Part shown: positions 56,307 to 64,000 of the stretch, in pieces | How positions within the stretch are numbered: the stretch's first letter is position 1 | How the letters are laid out: every line of letters begins with the position of its first letter | Assembly: GCA_963680875.1 (NCBI GenBank) | Contig: OY804590.1 | Location: 25,420,640 to 25,484,639, forward strand | DNA length: 64,000 nucleotides | Source of the DNA: Bathymodiolus brooksi | Lineage: Eukaryota > Mollusca > Bivalvia > Mytilida > Modiolidae | Direction: 5' to 3' | Notes under the pieces: generated by a model | What the model saw: only the letters and a program-made list of their open reading frames with translations | Databases searched by the model: none | Told to the model about the DNA's origin: nothing | Position numbers and translations under genes: made by a program

Positions 56307-56623
56307 GACGCATGTTTTACAAGTATTATTTTGTCAGTTTTTATTTTGCAAGTAGTAATGCATGGAGAAGAGTCACAAGTACCTGGATATTTAAGACAGT
56401 CCTAAATATTAATAGAACAAGATTTTAAAATTTGATACGAATCTGAAGTTTTGAAATAATAATTACCCTCTGGCTGAACGTAAGACAAATCGGGGGTATC
56501 CCGTAGGATATTCCGTGGAACGCATATATCATTTGCTACCCTGTTTCGTGTAGTAGCAAATGAGGACCTTGTTAACCCGGGTGACGTCCTAGCCGGTATG
56601 TTGTCGTTAATTCCGTTATTCAT
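56307..56623 (-). pseudogene. Cys-rich N-terminal region of the Naiad protein, copy A
   Basis: The frame starts at an ATG at 56623 and runs about 73 codons to a TAG near 56402. It then continues in the same frame with CLKYPGTCDSSPCITTC (C-x6-C-x4-C-x3-C, near 56346-56396), and after a one-base shift joins TCKTCVM and the endonuclease. The Cys pattern suggests a zinc-binding module ahead of GIY-YIG. The TAG and the shift make this copy defective. Confidence 0.72.
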
Positions 56624-56706
56624 AATTGCTTAAGTAAAGCTACCAAGTTGCAATGACCTCGGGGAAAAAAAATTCCACCAGCAGTGACATTGGGCATGGT
56701 TATAGT

Positions 56707-58173
56707 AAATAAAGGTAATAACAAAATTACCGAACGCCGAACAATCTTACAAAGGGAAAGTCAAAACTCATAATTATATAAACAGACAAAATCAGTCAAC
56801 AACCGGAAAACTGTGAAAATCGTAATGACCCTGACTTGGTACAGGCATTTCTAAAGAAATGGTGGGTTGAATCAGATTTTAAGGCGCCAAACCTCCCGCT
56901 CTCATTACGGTTCAAAGGTTCCGGCTGTCACTGTAACAGGATTTAAATACAGGAACAAAATAGGTAAAATAGTTGTCAAAGCAGTACCATATTCGGTGAC
57001 GTAAATGTCAAAAATAGTTTTACGTCACACATTGACAAAAAAAATTCTTGACATTTTTGACTTCTTTATCTTTATACATTTTCACTATATGAAAATGCAT
57101 CGCTTATAATTTTTTCTGCAGAGACGGAATATATTTCGACAAGATATTGGTATCGGAATATAAACTTTTTAAGAGATCGTATAAGGCGAATCTTTTTATA
57201 GCCCTGGTCCAGTAGCCTGTTTCTCAGATGAAGATGACGTTTCAGGAAATCAGAATAATTGCTACTGGCCCTTGCATAGCGAATCAATTGCGAGATGTAA
57301 ACACCATATGCAGGAGAAGCTGGTATATTGCTGCACATGTTTGGAAAATTTATGATTTTAAAATTGAAGTCGTCCCGCTTATCATAAATTTTAGTACTGA
57401 GTTGACCACTGTCGTCAAATTCGAGGTATAAGTCCAAAAATGATGCGGACGAAACTGTATCGGTGGTCTCTTTAACTTCCAGCTCTGGAGGATATATCAA
57501 TGGAAGAAATTCTGCAAATCTAGAATTATTGATAGATAAAACGTCATCAATATACCTGTATGTGAAATTAAAGGCTCTAGCCTCATGAATCTTCTTATCT
57601 TTTACAAGCTTTTGAAGAAACTCCGACTCATTTGAGTATAAAAATAAATCGGCTAGAAGAGGGGCACAATTCGTACCCATTGGTATGCCGACGACCTGCT
57701 GAAACAGTGTCCCTCCAAAGGAGACAAATATGTTATCGATGAGGAACTCCAGCATACTGATCACTTGTTCCTCGGAGTAGCATGTTTTACCTTTTTGAAT
57801 TTTGTTTGAAAAATATGTGGAATTGTAGCCTAACACAACAAATTTTGAGCCATAGTTTCTATGACTAAAAGCTTTATGAATTGTTTCTTTTAAGCGGGTT
57901 TTTAATTTGTCATGCGGTAGGGTGGTATATAGAGTTGAAAAATCAAACGTTTTGATGGAGGATACCTGAGAGAAAGATCTTGATTTCAGGTTATCCAAAA
58001 GATCTATAGAGTTTTTCAAAATCCACATGTGATTTATGCCACTACGCGAGTAAACAGTTTCACAATATTTCTGTTGTTCCTCTTTTACAGCAGACAGAAT
58101 CTTTGTCAGGTGAATATACAATTCTTTCGTCGAACAAGTTGATGATCCCGCTATGTACCTTTCTTTGTTTGGT
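56707..58173 (-). mobile_element. Penelope-like element copy B, 5'-truncated
   Basis: This is the upstream partner of copy A on the minus strand. It has the full 3' end (near 56711, AAAGGTAATAAC on the plus strand) and the RT back to the segment NKERYIAGSS, where it stops and the Y part of the block resumes. It differs from A by few bases. Its truncation point is within about 20 bases of that of copy C. Confidence 0.9.
57072..58166 (-). CDS. Naiad-type RT, C-terminal 360 codons, open, copy B
   Basis: The frame is uninterrupted from the truncation point to the natural stop. It contains motif A (FDFSTLYTTLP), motif B (GIPMGTNCAPLLADL), YIDD (57543-57554), the LDLYLEFDDSGQ segment, and the C-terminal basic part with RNRLLDQGYKKIRLIR. 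It supplies the reading frame that copies A and C have lost at three places. The fingers, linker and endonuclease are absent, so the fragment cannot act alone. The first ATG is at 58121. Confidence 0.85.
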   Translation of the reverse strand, partial: KERYIAGSSTCSTKELYIHLTKILSAVKEEQQKYCETVYSRSGINHMWILKNSIDLLDNLKSRSFSQVSSIKTFDFSTLYTTLPHDKLKTRLKETIHKAFSHRNYGSKFVVLGYNSTYFSNKIQKGKTCYSEEQVISMLEFLIDNIFVSFGGTLFQQVVGIPMGTNCAPLLADLFLYSNESEFLQKLVKDKKIHEARAFNFTYRYIDDVLSINNSRFAEFLPLIYPPELEVKETTDTVSSASFLDLYLEFDDSGQLSTKIYDKRDDFNFKIINFPNMCSNIPASPAYGVYISQLIRYARASSNYSDFLKRHLHLRNRLLDQGYKKIRLIRSLKKFIFRYQYLVEIYSVSAEKIISDAFSYSENV

Positions 58174-58175
58174 AT

Positions 58176-59250
58176 TTGCTTGGACAGGGATATTTTTCAT
58201 TATTTTTATTTGTTCACTAAATATATAGCACTTCTGTCTTTATTAGTGGACAAATAAAGTCTTCATGGTGTAACGAATAGGGTGTAAGGCATAGGAGATA
58301 ATGTTGTTTGTATGTATGCATATATGACACTTTTATTTATTCTTGCTACTCTGGCACATTTTCACTTTGTTCTTGTTGTTGATACAGTGCCGTATTCCGG
58401 TGCCTTGAGTAACTGTCGCGACTGTGATGTGATTGAATGAACAGTATTCTCGTTTCAGATATTGTGATTGCGAATATTTATTGTATGTAAATTGTTGTTA
58501 TTTTATATGGGAAATATATAGTTAGGACAGAGTTCGTTCTCATTGTTTGACCAAAAGGGGGGCCTACGATAACTTCCCAATGTTTTGTTCTCCTTGACCT
58601 GATAAACCTTGTGTCATATTCTCTTACCTTTTTCATTGATTCATGCTAGGTCTATATATTGTAATTGGGCTTGAATTTCTATAAGGGTAAGCTTTATTAA
58701 GCCCGTTTTTCCCTTTCATCTTGACATGACAAACTATGTTTATTCTTTCCGCCATGTGTATCCTGTGTGTAATTTAGTGCGCATGTGTGTTACCTCACAC
58801 ATTATGTGGACCGGTTTGCGGCCCTGTTAACGGATATAATTACCGTGGGAACTTCCGTAAGAACGGACCAATCAACGACGACGATTCACGCCACAGTCAA
58901 AAGTGTGGAGTCTGCGTAGATATAAAAGTGCATCGTCTGCACGCCACAGGAGGGACCCCCAACAATCATAGACGGCAGCAAATATATCAGACAGCAACTA
59001 CTATTGACACCATAGACTCAGAACGATCAGTTTAAATCAAAAGAGACGTTAAATCCGTAGCCAGGATATATGTACATTACCAGTACGTTTTCATTTTATT
59101 TACACGTATTTCGACTTGACCTAGATGTTTTACTACGATTTTACTACGACTTTATGACGACCGATAATTCCATAGGGGGGACCTCATATTTATTATTATC
59201 GCTCACGGTGAAGTTATATTATTGTTGTACTTGAATATATATTACACTTG
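58176..59250. repeat. Block duplication, second copy, Y part
   Basis: Collinear with 42567-43642, separated from its X part by the Penelope pair and the LINE. An 82-codon ORF (58787-59035) with a CGVC motif is open here but not in the first copy. No recognised function. Confidence 0.88.
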
Positions 59251-60260
59251 AACATAATAAATTGCTTTGTTTAAGAACCTATATAATTGTTGTCATAATA
59301 AACTTTTACCCTTTGGATAAAACCAGTGCCTCAGACCAGCCTGCTACCAATGGTGTACACTACTACCAAGTTATATAGATTGAGTTTGTTAACCAAAACT
59401 CACACACCGTACACTGAGCCCCCTAGGTTCAACAATATATCATATAATATGAAGAATATATCATTGTCGTTTTGTTCGATTCTGTATGACATTTTTAATT
59501 TATATACATGTAAGAAACGGAACGAAAAATGAGTTTTGAGATTGTTCAACTTCCTAATTAAAAAATGCTCGTAAAATTACTACATTTTTAAATTATAGAA
59601 CCCCAGAGATCAATTTGAGGATTGATTTGGGGGGGGGGGGTTAGATTATGACATTGAAAACTGTCATTTTTTTAGCTCTTTTTACCAACCAAACCTTCAA
59701 CTTAACATTGGTAAAAAATACCTAAAAACTGAAAAAATTATTGATGAATTATTGATACTAGGCATTGTTTTACGTAACTATTCTACTAAGCCAAGTTATA
59801 TCTTTCAACTCAAGCGTGAGCTAAAAGTTGGAAATATATATTTAACCTATTCCACTTCGAAATGCTTATGCAAAACAGGAATCCGAAGTTTCGACCTTTG
59901 TGTTTGTTTGTTTAGACTTTTCATGAATACGAGGCCCGTTTTGTGTTTGGTTTTCGGTTGGATTATCTTTTTCTTTTTTTCTTTTTTTTTGTGTCAAGTT
60001 GTTTTGTGTATTATTTATGTGTTATAATAATATAAGTTAAATAATTCATTTGACCCCAGATAGTTTCAACAGTTACAACTGTTCTGAAACATTAATGAAT
60101 TGGCAGGCGCATGTTCCAAATATTTTCGGCATTGGCTTTAACGTGACATTTATTAGATTTTTACATTTTTTTCTCTGTCTATTATACTTAATATGATTAT
60201 ACTTCAACCAGTGACGTCATCCGAGTCATCATCTACAACCTGTTTGTTTTATATTGAAAC
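59251..60260. other. About 1 kb without recognised feature
   Basis: AT-rich sequence with a poly-G run at about 59631-59640 and two short ORFs (68 and 91 codons) of low-complexity composition. Confidence 0.45.
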
Positions 60261-60263
60261 ACG

Positions 60264-60300
60264 CCACTTCATTGATTGATTGATTGGTGTTTAACACACC
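60264..60300 (-). mobile_element. SINE tail fragment
   Basis: GATTGATTGATTGGTGTTTA, then ACACACC, matches the plus-strand view of the 3' ends of the minus-strand SINEs at 30262 and 34316. No body follows. Confidence 0.45.
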
Positions 60301-60351
60301 ATTTCCAAATAATTTCTTCTTATTTACTAATCTTTGAGAAAACATGATAAC

Positions 60352-60812
60352 CTTTTTAGTTCACCTGGACCAAAGGTCCATGGGAACTATTGCCATCACT
60401 TGGCGTCCGTCGTCTGTCGTCTGTAAACTTTTCACATTGCAAACTTCTTCTCCGAAACCACAAGGCCAATTGGAACCAAACTTAGCAGGAATGTTCCTTA
60501 GATGGTCCTCTATAACGTTCATGTTTTTCGTTCCAGTCCAATATTCAACACGGCTGCCAGGGCCAATAGTATGCTCTGATTGGCTGAAATTTCAAATATT
60601 CTCTTCTGTGAAACTAATGAACTGACTGTACCCAAACTATAAAAGAATGACCATTGGAATGTCCTTTATCAAATTTATGTTTTTTATGCGGATCGGAAAT
60701 CCAAGATGGCCGCCACTGCAGGACATAGATTAACATTGGACCCTATGGGAAAATGTTCAAATGCCTTCTTCTCAGAAACTAAAAATATGATTAAAGCCAA
60801 ACTGCACATGAA
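60352..60812 (+). repeat. Dispersed repeat interrupted by Penelope copy C, left piece
   Basis: Phrases such as CACCTGGACCAAAGGTCCAT, CATCACTTGGCGTCCGTCG, AGGCCAATTGGAACCAAACT and GATCGGAAATCCAAGATGGC occur, with GGAACCAAACT-like and AAGATGGC-like phrases repeated inside and again at 62250-62460. It contains internal repeats of about 190 bases. I associate this family with bivalve genomes; no ORF is conserved. Confidence 0.6.
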
Positions 60813-62249
60813 TAAGGGTAATAACAAAATTACCGAACTCCGAACAATCTTACAAAGGGAAAGTCAAAACTCATAATTATATAAACAGACAAAATCAGTC
60901 AACAACCGGAAAACTGTGAAAATCGTAATGACCCTGACTTGGTACAGGCATTTCTAAAGAAATGGTGGGTTGAATCAGATTTTAAGGCGCCAAACCTCCC
61001 GCTCTCATTACGGTTCAAAGGTTCCGGCTGTCACTGTAACAGTATTTAAATACAGGAACAAAATAGGTAAAATAGTTGTCAAAGCAGTACCATATTCGGT
61101 GACGTAAATGTCAAAAATATTTTTACGTCACACATTGATAAAAAAAAAATTGACTTCTGTATCTTTATACATTTTCACTATATGAAAATGCATCGCTTAT
61201 AATTTTTTCTGCAGAGACGAATATATTTCGACAAGATATTGGTATCGGAATATAAACTTTTTAAGAGATCGAATAAGACGAATCTTTTTATAGCCCTGGT
61301 CCAGTAGCCTGTTTCTCAGATGAAGATGACGTTTCAGGAAATCAGAATAATTGCTACTGGCCCTTGCATAGCGAATTAATTGCGAGATGTAAACACCATA
61401 TGCAGGAGAAGCTGGTATATTGCTGCACATGTTTGGAAAATTTATGATTTTAAAATGGAAGTCGTCCCGCTTATCATAAATTTTAGTACTGAGTTGACCA
61501 CTGTCGTCAAATTCGAGGTATAAGTCCAAAAATGATGCGGACGAAGCTGTATCGGTGGTCTCTTTAACTTCCAGCTCTGGAGGATATATCAATGGAAGAA
61601 ATTCTGCAAATCTAGAATTATTGATAGATAAAACGTCATCAATATACCCTGTATGTGAAATTAAAGGCTCTAGCCTCATGAATCTTCTTATCTTTTACAA
61701 GCTTTTGAAGAAACTCCGACTCATATGAGTATAAAAATAAATCGGCTAGAAGAGGGGCACAATTCGTACCCATTGGTATGCCGACGACCTGCTGAAACAG
61801 TGTCCCTCCAAAGGAGACAAATATGTTATCGATGAGGAACTCCAGCATACTGATCACTTGTTCCTCGGAGTAGCATGTTTTACCTTTATGAATTTTGTTT
61901 GAAAAATATGTGAAATTGTAGCCTAACACAACAAATTTTGAGCCATAGTTTCTATGACTTAAAGCTTTATGAATTGTTTCTTTTAAGCGGGTTTTTAATT
62001 TGTCATGCGGTAGGGTCGTATATAGAGTTGAAAAATCAAAAGTTTTGATGGAGGATACCTGAGAGAAAGATCTTGATTTCAGGTTATCCAAAAGATCTTT
62101 AGAGTTTTTCAAAATCCACATGTGATTTATGCCACTACGCGAGTAAACAGTTTCACAATATTTCTGTTGTCCCTCTTTTACTGCAGACAGAATCTTTGTC
62201 AGGTGAATAGACAATTCTTTCGTCGAACAAGTTGATGATCCCGCTATGT
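60813..62249 (-). mobile_element. Penelope-like element copy C, 5'-truncated
   Basis: It has a full 3' end (TTATTACCCTTA on the minus strand), the conserved 3' UTR hairpin near 61097, the RT back to AGSSTCSTKEL, and a 5' end inside the codons before that segment. It is inserted in a dispersed repeat. No clear duplication flanks it (left flank CACATGAAT, right flank TCATTGGATG). Confidence 0.9.
61197..62249 (-). pseudogene. Naiad-type RT fragment, copy C, frameshifted
   Basis: The upstream frame (to 61639) carries motif A and motif B (GIPMGTNCAPLLADL). One extra C near 61648, next to the YIDD codons (61635-61646), shifts the frame, and the rest (from YIDD to near 61197) is in a second frame. 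A one-base deletion near 61219 truncates the C-terminus. The ATG-led frame starting at 62337 includes 29 codons of flanking repeat and is not a real start. Confidence 0.85.
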
Positions 62250-62470
62250 TCATTGGATGATCCTCTACAAACTTTAGGTTTTTTGTTCCGATATGAAATT
62301 CAAAATGGCGTCTTCTTCTCTGAAACCACTTGGACAATTGAAACCAAACTGCTCAGGAATTATTATTGGAGGGTCTTCTACAAATTTAAGCTTTTTTATG
62401 CCGATCGGAAATCCAAGATGGCTGTCACCGCAGGACATAAATTAACATTGGACCCTATTTTAACTAAGAA
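62250..62470 (+). repeat. Dispersed repeat, right piece
   Basis: Shares GATCGGAAATCCAAGATGGC, GCAGGACATA and ATTAACATTGGACCCTAT with 60352-60812, on the other side of Penelope copy C. Confidence 0.6.
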
Positions 62471-64000
62471 CTATATAAAAATAAATTAAAGCATTTGATT
62501 CGGACCAGTATATTCATTTTTCCGTACGATAACTGTGATGGGTTGATGGGAAAGGGAACGAGTGGCAATTTATTGGAAGATTTTTGTAAAAGTATGGTAA
62601 GCGCCAACGATACTCTTCATTTTGTCACTGAATATTTTTTAAGGTGTAAAGGAGGAATAACTGAAGTATGGTTGTGATTGGAGTTTTATTACAGTAAAAT
62701 AGGGCAATAGAGCGCTCCTTTACACACTATTGATGTTGGGACTCTTCTGTGCAAGTGAGTTAAATTACTCAAATTTTGTGGCGATGATTTTACTATCCTG
62801 GGAAAACGAGTTATTACTCACATTTTCTACTGATAATGTGGTCATCATGGGAAAATGAGTAATTACTCACCTTTCATGTACAAAGTTTTTGCTAAAAAAG
62901 ATAACTTTCTCATGCTGTTTCTATTTTTATACTGAAATATGTTTTGATAGTTTACTTCCAACTGACATTTATTTGCTTTTCTCTCAAATCGACCCGTCGG
63001 CGTTCAGTTCCAACATTTATGGTACATATTGCACAAAATGACACAATGTCATTGTATGTAGTTTACGGGTGTCAGTAAGTCATTGTTTATGTCAACTGTG
63101 GTGTTCCATAGAATCATTGTTTGCAGGTTCTATTTTGATATTATTATTTTGCAATTAATTCATTAGAACAATTATTGAGGTTTTTTGGAGTTGCCTCCCC
63201 TTGGCACCATATCATCTTATTGACAGGTATATTATGAAGACTGTTTACAAGAAATTTAGTCGAAAACCAAAGATATTATTCATTATTTACTGGGATTAAT
63301 ACCATAATCAAATGTTTTATTTTATTTTTTGTTCTTGCAATGACTGATATGTAGGGCTTTTTATGACATCTCAACTATGTGTTATTCCTGTTGTGCATTA
63401 CCTGCTAACAAAAACGTTCACATTTTGTTTGGGCATTTTTGCATTCACCTTAAATCAATGTAGAAAATCCTGTTATTATTATTATTTTATTTTTTGGCGT
63501 TTGTGTGTCATCACTAAAATCGGTACATTATAACTGTTGTAAGAAGTTTTTTTGGTTATTTTTATGATATTTGGTTAGCTGCAATAATGTAGCTCCTGTG
63601 ACAAACTTGTGTCTCGGCAGAGCTACAACGCGGTCCCATTCGTCACAATAGTGCAAAAAAAAGTTGTAGTTGAAACAAAAAAACTCACTATTTACGCTTC
63701 AAACATTTCATTATAACTATTACTGATGATCCCAGTTCTTGTTAAATCGGTTTCGCTGAGAAATATATGCTTTTCAAAGGTAGCAACAACCTTGTTCAAA
63801 TTTATCGATCGTTTGCCATAACCGGAAACTACGAAAGGCGGAGCTTTTCTAAATATGGTATTTCTTACTACACGTAGTAAACGGCTGATGTAAACATTCA
63901 CGCCTCAAATCGCCAAATATGGTATCGACATCCAAATAGTGAGGCCGGAAATGACGAAATTCAAAATGTTCAGAGAGAAAGTAAACATGGATTTTTATTT
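62471..64000. other. 1.5 kb without recognised feature
   Basis: AT-rich sequence. GAGTTATTACTCAC and GAGTAATTACTCAC (near 62809 and 62849) are short palindromic repeats. Two ORFs of 60 and 69 codons (62495-62677 plus, 63692-63901 minus) show no recognised motif. The minus one sits in a less AT-rich stretch and could be the edge of something outside the window. Confidence 0.4.

Larger units (their letters stand above)
55857..56706 (-). mobile_element. Penelope-like element copy A, 5' part
   Basis: This is the N-terminal end of copy A, displaced by the LINE. It starts next to the 3' end of copy B (near 56706/56711), so A and B stand head to tail, the tandem arrangement with a truncated upstream copy that is usual for Penelope-like elements. 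Confidence 0.85.

Noticed and set aside
62250..62337. N-terminal extension of the copy C RT frame (MSKWFQRRRRH)
   Set aside because: It is translated from the flanking dispersed repeat; the Penelope sequence ends at 62249.
63692..63901. 69-codon minus-strand ORF as a host exon
   Set aside because: No motif, splice context or homologue that I can recognise; left as unclassified sequence.

Overview
The window is AT-rich eukaryotic DNA made almost entirely of transposable elements and their remains. I recognise no host protein gene, rRNA or functional tRNA. A mollusc, most likely a bivalve, fits best. The reasons are tRNA-derived SINEs with the 3' core ATATAGCTGAAATATTGCTG followed by GGCGTTAAAC, a dispersed repeat family with phrases I associate with bivalve genomes, and a Penelope-like element of the permuted Naiad type, a clade known from clams and other invertebrates. 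The species assignment is inference.

Region 1 (1-29890) is a head-to-tail macrosatellite: five units of about 5.78 kb (starting at 201, 5998, 11888, 17671 and 23454) and a partial sixth (29233-29890). Each full unit holds a dispersed-repeat segment, a dead CR1/Jockey-superclade LINE of about 3.76 kb (PHD finger, endonuclease, RT), a tRNA-derived SINE on the minus strand whose 3' core has expanded into a 28-bp minisatellite (7 to 9 copies), and an AT-rich tail. The sixth unit lacks the LINE and looks like an empty site. Unit 2 carries a 148-bp Penelope-end insertion. The array is cut on the left by another Penelope 3' end.

Region 2 (29891-39300) is a patchwork of SINEs (one with a clear target-site duplication at 35057/35317), a LINE C-terminal relic, simple repeats, pieces of the dispersed repeat, and unannotated sequence.

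Region 3 (38940-59255) starts with a Ty3/gypsy pol relic that took a SINE with an 11-bp duplication. The relic and about 3.5 kb downstream were then duplicated as a block of about 4.15 kb. A Penelope-like pair in tandem (full-length copy A and 5'-truncated copy B, both on the minus strand) inserted at the axis of a 32-bp palindrome in the second copy. Copy A was later split by a full-length L1/Tx1-like LINE (49358-55844), flanked by a perfect 12-bp target-site duplication and ending in poly(A). All its reading frames are open: ORF1 (428 aa, RRM-like region and two CCHC knuckles), an unexpected 350-codon ORF in the middle, and ORF2 (1268 aa, APE endonuclease and RT). The middle ORF stops inside an ATGA overlap with an ORF2 start. 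It is the best candidate for something undescribed.

Region 4 (59256-64000) has a third Penelope copy (C, 60813-62249) inserted in a dispersed repeat, then sequence in which I recognise nothing.

Order of events inferred from nesting: gypsy relic, SINE insertion, block duplication, Penelope pair, L1/Tx1-like LINE. In the array: ancestral repeat, CR1 insertion and decay, amplification, gene conversion, Penelope fragment insertion.
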